A DNA stretch of 44,650 nt from OMIS01 sp044350895. GTDB taxonomy: Bacteria; Patescibacteriota; Microgenomatia; UBA1400; PJMF01. This document shows, one piece after another, positions 1-6,731 of this stretch. The notes below the pieces were generated by a model, which was not told where the DNA came from, did no database searches, and saw only the letters and a list, made by a program, of their open reading frames with translations. Position numbers and translations under genes: made by a program. The stretch is from contig JBILGT010000008.1 of the NCBI GenBank assembly GCA_044350895.1, positions 1 through 44,650 of the forward strand. Direction: 5' to 3'. Position 1 is the first letter of the stretch; the number at the start of each line of letters is the position of its first letter.

Positions 1-56
1 CTCTCCAACACAACCTGTAGCTTTTCCTTAGCTGTATATGTCCGCCGTTTCATCAT
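1..56 (-). CDS. IS3-family-type transposase OrfA, N-terminus only (cut by window edge)
   Basis: Reading leftward from an ATG ATG at 56, the frame gives MMKRRTYTAKEKLQVVLE and runs off the window. A short basic start followed by T-A-K/E-x-K-x-x-V-V-L-E is the usual opening of IS3-family OrfA helix-turn-helix proteins. A strong purine-rich ribosome site (AAGGGGGG) lies just upstream. The nearby arms GGACAA and TTGTCC (about 74-91) may belong to the element's terminal region, but its true end cannot be fixed because the other end is outside the window. The family call rests on 18 residues. Confidence 0.55.
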   Translation of the reverse strand, partial: MMKRRTYTAKEKLQVVLE

Positions 57-376
57 TACCCCCCTTGTTTTTATGGACAACTTCTATTGTCCCTTATTTA
101 AATATGTAGTATATGGGGGAATTGACATAATTATTGGTACTTTTGTCTTTTTATACATGATTGACTTCTATTATACTAAATTTTTATCTTCAAAAATCCA
201 CCTAAGTAATATTAAAGTATTTTTAAGTAAATTTTCTCAAGAAATGTTAACGTGCAACGTATGTCCTCCGTTAACCAAAGCGCTCTGCTCTGACAACTGA
301 GAGTTCATACGTTACCAGATGAGATGAATTCTAGGGGGTAAAAAGAAAATGAAAATGAAGCAAAAGTATGTAAAAT
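57..376. other. AT-rich intergenic stretch between the IS end and the first island gene
   Basis: No convincing gene. A 75-codon plus-strand frame (73-300) has no ribosome site and starts in the presumed insertion-sequence end. An inverted repeat AACGTATG (256-263) and CATACGTT (306-313) encloses a GC-richer core. It lies beyond the stop of the minus-strand gene at 377 and could act in transcript ending, though no U-tract follows it. Confidence 0.4.
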
Positions 377-955
377 TTACTTCCCATCTGGGAAAAACTC
401 AGGATGTTTGTCCATGTGCTCTTTAAGAAGATTGCGCATGAAGTTGGAACAAGTGGTGTGTTCAAGTTTTGAAACTTGCTTCAAATATGAGTTCATTTGA
501 GGTGAAAGAAATAAATTGAAACGAATGTCCATTACGTCTTTAGCGTAATCGAAACAACTCTTTAAAACATCTTTTATAGTATCCATTGTGTACTCAACGA
601 CAAGAAATCTATCATCGAGATTGCCACTGAAGAAAAAAGGTTCTTTTCCAGGTTTATGCAGAATTATCACTGGCTTATCAAGTTCCTCCCCCATTCTTGC
701 CAGATAACCCATGGTTAAACTGTGAATGCTCGACTCAATGATGATAACGTCAGCTACCTGTAAGCATTTCAATGTATTTTTGTAGTGATCTCGTATTTTA
801 TCTTTAGTTCGATCATAAAATTCTCTTGGATCTAGAGTAATCATCAAGTCAAAAATATTTTCGTGACCCAGTTCAGTTATTGTATGATATATTTTTTCAA
901 ACTCAGATTTATTGTGAGTGAGAGCTCTAGGGGAACCAACAAAGAAGACTTTCAT
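377..955 (-). CDS. DNPH1/nucleoside deoxyribosyltransferase-like protein with C-terminal RHH-like domain (paralogue 1)
   Basis: 192 aa. Residues 1-135 follow the nucleoside 2-deoxyribosyltransferase/DNPH1 layout: an MKVFF strand with SPR, an ADVIIIESS strand-loop (A68-S76), H78, G83, then LDKPVIIL. DNPH1 enzymes have a catalytic Glu in a VGYELG context; here the matching residue is L85, so hydrolase chemistry is doubtful. Residues 143-187 look like a ribbon-helix-helix unit: a strand (IRFNLFLS), a helix, a short turn, then a second helix (SNFMRNLLKEHMDKH). I infer a nucleotide-sensing DNA-binding protein. It is closest by eye to the paralogue at 3874. The start is ATG at 955. A TATAAT lies at 994-999, with palindromes on both sides. 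Confidence 0.62.
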   Translation of the reverse strand: MKVFFVGSPRALTHNKSEFEKIYHTITELGHENIFDLMITLDPREFYDRTKDKIRDHYKNTLKCLQVADVIIIESSIHSLTMGYLARMGEELDKPVIILHKPGKEPFFFSGNLDDRFLVVEYTMDTIKDVLKSCFDYAKDVMDIRFNLFLSPQMNSYLKQVSKLEHTTCSNFMRNLLKEHMDKHPEFFPDGK

Positions 956-1137
956 ATTTTTTAAATTTAAGGGTATAGTTATTGTTAATAACTATTATAC
1001 TACTTATATAAGTAATGAATGAGTATAAATTGCAATTAAAATTATTTATTAAGGTATAGCACCTAGTAAGTCAGAACTATAAACATCATAAGATGTGTTA
1101 AAATAGGTGCAGTTTAAATAATATTAAGGTCATAAAA
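956..1137. promoter_or_regulatory. Divergent promoter region with palindromes between paralogues 1 and 2
   Basis: Minus-strand TATAAT at 994-999 serves the gene starting at 955. Arms ATAGTTATT (975-983) and AATAACTAT (987-995) form a perfect inverted repeat over the expected start point. TACTTATATAAGTA (1001-1014) is a perfect 14-bp palindrome just upstream of the -10. On the plus strand, an extended -10 TGTTAAAAT (1096-1104) and AAGGT (1126-1130) precede the ATG at 1138. ACATC (1083-1087)/GATGT (1092-1096) and GCACCTA (1059-1065)/TAGGTGC (1104-1110) are further inverted repeats around it. The spacing suits repressor operators; binding is not shown. Confidence 0.5.
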
Positions 1138-1722
1138 ATGAAAGTTTATTTTACGTGTTCCGTTAGAGGTGCAGAAACTTTAAAAGACAAATATCTAAGA
1201 ATATATAACTATGCTACTAACATAGGCTATCAACATGTTATTAATAAAACTGAACCAGATTTTTTAGGTACTCTCGATCAGAAAGCAATATACTCTTCTG
1301 TTCAAGAGGAAAACTCTAAGCTATACAAGGATGCTATTAAAGGAATAAATTCAGCTGATATAGTTATTCTTGAAATTACAACTCATAGTTTGGCAATGGG
1401 TTTTGTTATGCAACAAGCACTTAACAGTGGAAAGCCAGTGATTGCTTTGTACATTGATGGGAGTAAACCTGCTTTTGCCTTAAGTGTTCAAAACGAGAAG
1501 TTATTATTAGTTGAATACAACGATGAAAATCTTGAAAAAGAGTTAAAAATTGCTCTTGAGAATGCTGAGGAACAAATTGATGTTCGTTTTAACTTTTTTA
1601 TTTCTCCAGCTATTGGATCATATCTGGACTGGATATCAAAAGTCAAGAAAATTCCTCGTTCAGTTTATCTTCGAGCCTTAATTGAGCATGAGATGAGAGA
1701 AAATAAAGAGTATCAAAATTAG
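1138..1722 (+). CDS. DNPH1/nucleoside deoxyribosyltransferase-like protein with C-terminal RHH-like domain (paralogue 2)
   Basis: 194 aa, with AAGGT seven bases before the ATG. The N-terminal domain is the most DNPH1-like of the four: MKVYFTCSVRG (DNPH1 has YFCGSIRG), ADIVILEITTHSLAMGF (DNPH1 has ADVVVAEVTQPSLGVGY), then GKPVIALY and a VEY strand. The Glu following GF/GY in DNPH1 is V90 here. E79 and H83 are kept in all four copies. Residues 148-190 (VRFNFFISP, then helix, then SVYLRALIEHEM) resemble a ribbon-helix-helix domain. The stop overlaps the convergent gene by 4 bases. Codons are very AT-rich, as in the rest of the island. A sensor or regulator role is inference. Confidence 0.62.
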   Translation: MKVYFTCSVRGAETLKDKYLRIYNYATNIGYQHVINKTEPDFLGTLDQKAIYSSVQEENSKLYKDAIKGINSADIVILEITTHSLAMGFVMQQALNSGKPVIALYIDGSKPAFALSVQNEKLLLVEYNDENLEKELKIALENAEEQIDVRFNFFISPAIGSYLDWISKVKKIPRSVYLRALIEHEMRENKEYQN

Positions 1723-3530
1723 TTTTTATTCTTAATTAGTTCTTCGGAAAGATGTTTTAATATTTCAATATTTTCCAGAGTTAAGTACTCTCGAGGAATG
1801 TTGTTTATTCCAAGGTATAATCCAGAAAAAGCACCAGTTAAAGCCGCAATACCATCTGAATTACCTCCTTCAGCAATTATAAGCTGTTCTTCCCAAGAAT
1901 AATCCTTTAGTCTGTTTTTCTCTTTTTCACTATCTACTCTTAATGAGTTTGCTGCCGAAGTGACTGCAGTTTTGAAATCATTTTGATACTTTAAAAAGTA
2001 GTATATTGCCAATGGTAGAGTTTGATATATAGGTGAACCAGTTCCGAGTTCTTTCCTTGCTTGATCACAACTGATTGCCTCATAGTTGTTAATGACAAAG
2101 TTAATCCTTCCAATCAGTAAAATATCTCTTTCATCATCCTTAAGATAATTTAGTGAGGATTTAACAGCTTTCAATGGTAATACGCCTGAAATTAGATTAT
2201 TTATGATAAAAGCTGTAATTAATGAACCAACAGTGGAAATTTTTGAATTATGAGTAATGATTGATGAGTTTATTACAATATTTTTCAAATCATTAGCTTT
2301 GACCCCATTGAATACTTTATAGAATATCCCTAGAGGAATAACCCGGTAGGTTGCTGAACAAGAAGAAGTACTTGTCGAACCTGAATTTTTTGGAGAAAAG
2401 CCATCTTTTAACTTTTTGATTGCAGAAATTGCAGTTGGGCCAGGCCATCTCCACCACTTACTTTTGGAAACACTATCGTACCATTTAATTAAATCCTTAC
2501 AGTATAAACTTAAATTAAATCCTTTGTTCTGAATCAAATGCTCTGTTGAAATCATAAGCATAGATGTATTATCAGTGTATTGTCCTGGCTTTAAAAAACT
2601 AAAGTAAGGATGTCTAATATTTGACTTATAGCTAGTAATTGGCAACTTTATTTGTGATTCTGCATCATTCTTTTCTATTCCAGCCACTGGAAATCCTAAC
2701 GAATCTCCAATTGCAAACCCAACTAAGGATCCTTGCGCCTTATTCAAAAGATTCTGATAATAAAATTTGATACCATCAAGTTCAAGATCTAACGCAAATT
2801 CATTGTTCTTTGAGAAATATTTCTCTTTAAAAAATTCTTGTAGCCAAGTGTATGTTGTGAAATTATAAAAATCTTGGCGAATTTTACCTTTTGAAAAATA
2901 TTCAATTGAAGCAAAACAGAATAAGCAAAACGTAAATTGAAAACCAAAATCAACCCATACAATTTTTTCACCAAAATAATGTGCCTTCACATATTCATAA
3001 ATTTGATATGCCTTTTCATAATAGCTGGGGTCACTAAGTAACGTATTATTGAAATTCTCCTTATATTCTTTAAGAAATTCATTTAAATTAGTTGCTTTAT
3101 TTAATATTTTATATGTTAAATCAATTAAGAAAAAATATTTTTCTTCATCATTTGAGCAGAGAAAGTCTCTATTAATTAATAGACCATATCCCTTATTTGT
3201 GAGTTTCTGGTAGTCAACCATTAATTTGTGAGTATCTTTTAGAAGAAAAACACACTCTCCTTCCAAATTAACTAAGTGATTTAAGAATTTTTTATATTCC
3301 TCTGAGGAACTTATATTTAACCTAAGTAGATTGGAATCATTTATTCCAACTTTGCTGATAAATGTTCTTTTAAAATCTCCTGAGTTGTTATAACAAAAAT
3401 CGTCAATTGATTTAAATGTTCTTGCCCTTTTTTCCAAGTCTGGTTCATTCAATAAATAATTATGAATGTATTCGGTCATCGAATCAAGTTTTGAAGAGTA
3501 AGCATTAAAAATAAGTCTTGTTGATGCCAT
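1719..3530 (-). CDS. ADP-ribosylglycohydrolase-like protein with unrecognised N-terminal domain
   Basis: 603 aa. I take the ATG at 3530 because GAGGAAGG lies seven bases upstream; a TTG at 3545 in the same frame overlaps that site. Residues about 265-603 form an ADP-ribosylglycohydrolase (DraG/ARH) domain: GFAIGDSLGFP near 271-281, GQYTDNT near 316, and GGNSDGIAAL near 555. In DraG-type enzymes the matching motifs are TDDT and GGDTD, whose Asp residues hold the two metals. Here one Asp in each motif is Asn, so activity may be altered or lost. Residues 1-260 are unrecognised and include WVDFGFQFTF near 193. It lies between four DNPH1-like paralogues, suggesting a shared ADP-ribose or nucleotide theme. 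Confidence 0.75.
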   Translation of the reverse strand: MASTRLIFNAYSSKLDSMTEYIHNYLLNEPDLEKRARTFKSIDDFCYNNSGDFKRTFISKVGINDSNLLRLNISSSEEYKKFLNHLVNLEGECVFLLKDTHKLMVDYQKLTNKGYGLLINRDFLCSNDEEKYFFLIDLTYKILNKATNLNEFLKEYKENFNNTLLSDPSYYEKAYQIYEYVKAHYFGEKIVWVDFGFQFTFCLFCFASIEYFSKGKIRQDFYNFTTYTWLQEFFKEKYFSKNNEFALDLELDGIKFYYQNLLNKAQGSLVGFAIGDSLGFPVAGIEKNDAESQIKLPITSYKSNIRHPYFSFLKPGQYTDNTSMLMISTEHLIQNKGFNLSLYCKDLIKWYDSVSKSKWWRWPGPTAISAIKKLKDGFSPKNSGSTSTSSCSATYRVIPLGIFYKVFNGVKANDLKNIVINSSIITHNSKISTVGSLITAFIINNLISGVLPLKAVKSSLNYLKDDERDILLIGRINFVINNYEAISCDQARKELGTGSPIYQTLPLAIYYFLKYQNDFKTAVTSAANSLRVDSEKEKNRLKDYSWEEQLIIAEGGNSDGIAALTGAFSGLYLGINNIPREYLTLENIEILKHLSEELIKNKN

Positions 3531-3873
3531 TTTAACCTTCCTCAATGAGGAAATTTTCCAAAATATCCTATCAATTATACTACATCCCTATAATTTTTTA
3601 TATGTAAATAATATGCTCAAATATATAAATTAATAAAAATCATAGTACAAATAAAATTATTTAATAAGAAATATACCAAATCTCACACCATAAATGTCAG
3701 TATGAGAATTGGATAGTTTATCTTGAAATATTGAATTCACTCAGGTCTATTACTTAAGTTACATAATCAGCTTTGAAAGGAAACGAATAGAATATATATT
3801 GATAAGTACTTATTTACCAACATATTTGCCACTTGCAATTGCAAAATTCTCTCATAGAATTTACTAAATTCTT
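3531..3873. promoter_or_regulatory. Palindrome-rich divergent regulatory region
   Basis: 343 AT-rich bases without a gene. Perfect palindromes: ACTTAAGT (3752-3759), ATAAGTACTTAT (3802-3813) and TTGCAATTGCAA (3833-3844). An inverted repeat AAATTCT (3844-3850)/AGAATTT (3856-3862) covers a possible -10, TAGAAT (3855-3860), 13 bases before the ATG at 3874. The half-site ATAAGTA/TACTTAT also builds the 14-bp palindrome at 1001-1014, so one regulator may act on both promoters. The minus-strand glycohydrolase is also read from this region. Confidence 0.5.
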
Positions 3874-4458
3874 ATGAAAGTTTTCTTTGCAGTATCACCT
3901 CGTGCCTTAAAGAAGTATTCAACTGAATACTCAAAGATTTACAGGCTTATTGAAAGTTCGGGTCACAGTAATTTGAATGACATTCCAATTACAGCTGACC
4001 CAGATAAGTTTTACAATCTTTCTTCTGATGAGGTTAACGACATGTACGTAGAATTAACAGGTAAGCTTAAAAAGGCAGATGTTGTTATAGTTGAATCTAC
4101 AATTCATAGTCTCACCATGGGCTTTTACATTAAAATGTCGTTAGATCTTGATAAGCCAACTATTATTCTCCACTTGCCTGGTAGTGCCCCATTCTTTTTT
4201 GAAGGCATACAAAATGAAAGACTCCAGATTTTGGAGTACACAATGGAATCCTTATCAGAAGTGCTCAAACATGCTTTTAAATATGCTTCAGAAAATATTG
4301 ATACAAGATTCAATTTATTTCTTTCTTCAGATTTATATAACTATCTCAGGTGGGTAACTCGAAGATATAACACTCAAAAATCGAACTACATTCGAGGTCT
4401 ATTATTAAAAGACAAAGACCAGCATCAGAATGAATATTTAGAAGACCTCAAGAAATAA
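3874..4458 (+). CDS. DNPH1/nucleoside deoxyribosyltransferase-like protein with C-terminal RHH-like domain (paralogue 3)
   Basis: 194 aa, by eye the sister of the gene at 377: MKVFFAVSPRAL, ADVVIVESTIHSLTMGF (E74, H78, G83), LDKPTIILHLPG, PFFFEG, and an EYT strand. The residue at the DNPH1 catalytic Glu position is Y85. Residues 143-190 (TRFNLFLSS, helix, then SNYIRGLLLKDKDQH) match the RHH-like tail of the other copies. There is no ribosome site before the ATG; a TAGAAT 13 bases upstream suggests a very short leader. The next paralogue follows after 3 bases, so the two are almost certainly co-transcribed. Confidence 0.62.
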   Translation: MKVFFAVSPRALKKYSTEYSKIYRLIESSGHSNLNDIPITADPDKFYNLSSDEVNDMYVELTGKLKKADVVIVESTIHSLTMGFYIKMSLDLDKPTIILHLPGSAPFFFEGIQNERLQILEYTMESLSEVLKHAFKYASENIDTRFNLFLSSDLYNYLRWVTRRYNTQKSNYIRGLLLKDKDQHQNEYLEDLKK

Positions 4459-4461
4459 TCT

Positions 4462-5049
4462 ATGAAAGTTTTTTATAATTTTTCAGCACGTGAATTAAAA
4501 AAATATAAAAGGGAATGTCTAGCTATAGACGAGTTGGTAAAAAAACTTGGTCATAATCATACATTTTTTCCCGACTTTTCTGACCAAGCTGAACAACATA
4601 TTTATTCTTACGGCGAAGAAACCCTACAAAATATCTATACTGAGGCAATTACAGCCATGAATAGGTCCGATATTATTCTTCTGGAAGTATCAGTGCATAG
4701 CTTTACACAAGGCTTCTTGCTCAATGAGGCGCTGAGTAAAAGCAAGCCAGTTATAGCACTCTATCACTCATCAACAAAGCCAGCTTTCTCTCTGGGAATT
4801 ATAAGTGAAAACCTCCAGGTTGTGGAGTACACCATAGAGAATCTACCAGAAGTTTTAAGTGATGCAATTAAATTTGCACAGGAAAAAATAGACATTCGCT
4901 TCAATATGTTTGTTTCGCCGGAAATTAACACATATATCAAGTGGGCAGCGAAGAAAAATCACACACAAAAAGCCAATTTCATTCGCTCACTCGTGCTCAA
5001 ACACAAAGCTGAACATGAGGAAGAATACCAAGAAGATGTGGGGAAGTAA
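4462..5049 (+). CDS. DNPH1/nucleoside deoxyribosyltransferase-like protein with C-terminal RHH-like domain (paralogue 4)
   Basis: 195 aa, second gene of the pair with 3874. It has MKVFYNFSAREL, SDIILLEVSVHSFTQGF (E75, H79, G84), SKPVIALYHSS, PAFSLG and VVEYTIENL. L86 occupies the DNPH1 catalytic Glu position. In the PAF(A/S)L stretch it is nearer paralogue 2 than 1 or 3, so the four seem to form two subgroups (1+3, 2+4). The tail 144-190 (IRFNMFVSPEINTYIKW, then ANFIRSLVLKHKAEH) is the clearest ribbon-helix-helix pattern. No ribosome site is visible, which suggests coupling to the upstream stop. Confidence 0.62.
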   Translation: MKVFYNFSARELKKYKRECLAIDELVKKLGHNHTFFPDFSDQAEQHIYSYGEETLQNIYTEAITAMNRSDIILLEVSVHSFTQGFLLNEALSKSKPVIALYHSSTKPAFSLGIISENLQVVEYTIENLPEVLSDAIKFAQEKIDIRFNMFVSPEINTYIKWAAKKNHTQKANFIRSLVLKHKAEHEEEYQEDVGK

Positions 5050-5072
5050 GTTCTTTAATACATCATGGAGAG

Positions 5073-5501
5073 CTATTTAACCTCCTGAATTGATTCAATA
5101 TCAATCACCACCTGATCATAGGTGAAAAATTCTGGTACAGAATCATGCTGTATCAATAACGGCTTACCTCTTCTAAAAGAGCCAGTGATGTTCACCGGTT
5201 TATGCAAATACTGCTCAAGCTCAACTTTTGATGAACCCACTATACTGCCTGGCATTTCCAGGAGTTGTTGCTTATCTTTTCTCAGAATTGTGTAGACGTA
5301 TCCACCCTCTTTGCAAATGGAGCCGTCATAGCACACTACTTCTTCATTAGGTTGAATGATGTAGGTATGCTCTTCTCCAAGTGGAACATCATTTTTTGCC
5401 CATACAATCTGTTGGTCAAGTTGTAACAAATAGAAAAAATAACCAAGTACTAAGAAAGTTATCAGAGCTATAGCAAGAAATGCGATTTTTAATTTTTTCA
5501 G
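5073..5501 (-). CDS. Small membrane-anchored protein with probable CTG start
   Basis: 142 aa if read from CTG at 5501. The frame has no ATG, GTG or TTG upstream of its membrane segment; the first such codon is TTG at 5429, which would remove the anchor. CTG lies in CTGA, overlapping the TGA stop of the upstream gene, and AAGG sits five bases before it, a typical coupled start. The protein would begin LKKLKIAFLAIALITFLVLG (basic, then one membrane helix), followed by an outside domain of about 110 residues with two Cys (VVCYDGSICKEG). Family not recognised. It is the last gene of a four-gene membrane-protein run. Confidence 0.55.
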   Translation of the reverse strand: MKKLKIAFLAIALITFLVLGYFFYLLQLDQQIVWAKNDVPLGEEHTYIIQPNEEVVCYDGSICKEGGYVYTILRKDKQQLLEMPGSIVGSSKVELEQYLHKPVNITGSFRRGKPLLIQHDSVPEFFTYDQVVIDIESIQEVK

Positions 5502-5833
5502 ACGAACCTTGTAACTGTATTTGTGCCAAACGTGTCATCGATGGTAGCAAAAGCCCAGAAAAGTGGCCAGATAATAAGGAAAATGCTCAGTAGAGCGGTT
5601 TTATAATCTTTGCTTTTTAACGATTGCACAAGTACAACGCCAAATAATGAGAAAACTACAAGCATTACAAAACTATCGATGGCAGTTGTTATGCGACCAA
5701 TGGTTATCGAATTTGGACTATCCATATCCAAGGGGAATTGTGAATAAATCATTGAGAAATAAGTGAAGTACCAGAAGCCCACTACTGAGTAAAAATATTT
5801 TTTTGCTTTAATATATTCCATATAATTGTTCAT
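5498..5833 (-). CDS. Small polytopic membrane protein, unknown
   Basis: 111 aa with about three membrane segments (near residues 14-30, 50-70 and 80-96) and a short C-terminal tail rich in Asp and Thr (ATIDDTFGTNTVTRFV). No family recognised. It starts at ATG 5833, seven bases after the stop of the upstream small membrane gene, and its TGA stop overlaps the proposed CTG start of the next gene. The two reading frames are therefore probably translated in sequence from one message. Confidence 0.6.
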   Translation of the reverse strand: MNNYMEYIKAKKYFYSVVGFWYFTYFSMIYSQFPLDMDSPNSITIGRITTAIDSFVMLVVFSLFGVVLVQSLKSKDYKTALLSIFLIIWPLFWAFATIDDTFGTNTVTRFV

Positions 5834-5840
5834 GAAGTTG

Positions 5841-6239
5841 CTATTTTATCAAACCATAGTTTAAATAATCCACTAAGGTCATTGAATTTGAACAGTCTTC
5901 GAAATTTTCTTCTTCCTGCTGAGTTTTGATTGAGTCCCGACTTTCGAGTGGGATTTTATTTAATTCGGGGGAACATTTTTGGCCTACTGCTATCGTCCCA
6001 TTTGTATCGACCAATAACCAAATTGTTAAAATCATTGAAATAGTTGCCACAAGGAGTTTTGCTTTAGAATTCTTAAAGTAATAGGCTTCTGCAGCATAAA
6101 ACAAGAGCACGAGTAACAATGGTAATGGATTAGGAATATTTGTTAACAGTAAAACAAAAATAATTGCAGCAAAGAAATTAAGCAGTACAAGTAAAATCCA
6201 TAGAAACATATTATTCAGTTTCTGAACATTTTTTTGCAT
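5841..6239 (-). CDS. Small membrane protein with Cys-containing tail, unknown
   Basis: 132 aa from ATG at 6239 (a GTG two codons upstream is possible). Three or four hydrophobic segments cover residues about 10-90. A hydrophilic tail follows with two Cys (GQKCSPE and FEDCSNS) and an ending VDYLNYGLIK. The same plan, paired Cys and a DY near the C-terminus, is seen in the upstream gene at 6281, so the two look like diverged paralogues. Cys on the presumed outer face could form a disulfide. No clear ribosome site. Confidence 0.55.
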   Translation of the reverse strand: MQKNVQKLNNMFLWILLVLLNFFAAIIFVLLLTNIPNPLPLLLVLLFYAAEAYYFKNSKAKLLVATISMILTIWLLVDTNGTIAVGQKCSPELNKIPLESRDSIKTQQEEENFEDCSNSMTLVDYLNYGLIK

Positions 6240-6280
6240 ATGCACGACGATTCTAACAAATGACTACTTAAAGTTTCGAC

Positions 6281-6646
6281 TTACCACTTAAATATTTCAC
6301 TGACATAATCGCTTTGTTTGAGTGAGGTGACACACTCACTATATTCCCTTGTCCCAGGATACGAAATGCCATATTTGAAACACTTATTAAAACCTATGTT
6401 TTTAGGTACTTCTTGAAAGAGCGCAACATATCCCAAGTAAAAACTAACACAACAAAGTGCAAGTAATAATTTTGACTTTCGGGATAGGTACCCAAGCACT
6501 CCAACAAGCAAAGGCACAAATATGACGATGTACAAAGGCTTTGCCGCCACAGTTAGCATAAAAATTGCCATCCACTGGACAACTATAAGAATAACAATAT
6601 AAAAAGTGTGATTTGAAAGTTTTTGTGAAAAAATTGCCTTTTTCAT
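6281..6646 (-). CDS. Small membrane protein with Cys-containing tail, unknown
   Basis: 121 aa. A basic start (MKKAIFSQKL), then three hydrophobic helices (about 15-33, 36-53 and 58-76), then an outside tail with two Cys (NKCFKYG and SECVTS) and the ending SDYVSEIFKW. First gene of the four-gene membrane run. An extended -10 (TGATATAAT) lies only 8 bases before the ATG and no ribosome site is visible, so the message may be leaderless. Not recognised as a named family. Confidence 0.6.
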   Translation of the reverse strand: MKKAIFSQKLSNHTFYIVILIVVQWMAIFMLTVAAKPLYIVIFVPLLVGVLGYLSRKSKLLLALCCVSFYLGYVALFQEVPKNIGFNKCFKYGISYPGTREYSECVTSLKQSDYVSEIFKW

Positions 6647-6654
6647 AGTAATAA

Positions 6655-6660
6655 ATTATA
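6655..6660 (-). promoter_or_regulatory. Extended -10 of the small-membrane-protein operon
   Basis: TATAAT on the minus strand preceded by TGA, 8 bases before the ATG at 6646. No good -35 is visible. The position predicts transcription starting at or next to the start codon. Confidence 0.5.
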
Positions 6661-6670
6661 TCAAATGGAT

Positions 6671-6700
6671 GACTGGGCTACCTATATTAGTAGCCCAGTC
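6671..6700. terminator. Hairpin between secreted-protein gene and membrane operon
   Basis: Perfect 11-bp stem GACTGGGCTAC (6671-6681)/GTAGCCCAGTC (6690-6700) with an 8-base loop, 31 bases past the stop of the minus-strand gene at 6732. No long U-tract follows on either strand, so termination strength is uncertain. Confidence 0.55.
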
Positions 6701-6731
6701 AAATCCTTCTCAACTTACAACTATTCAGATG

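Noticed and set aside
73..300. 75-codon plus-strand frame with a hydrophobic stretch
   Set aside because: No ribosome site, starts inside the presumed IS end, and AT-rich DNA gives hydrophobic frames by chance.
3745..3862. CRISPR-like or integron-like repeat array
   Set aside because: The palindromes differ from one another and have no regular spacing.
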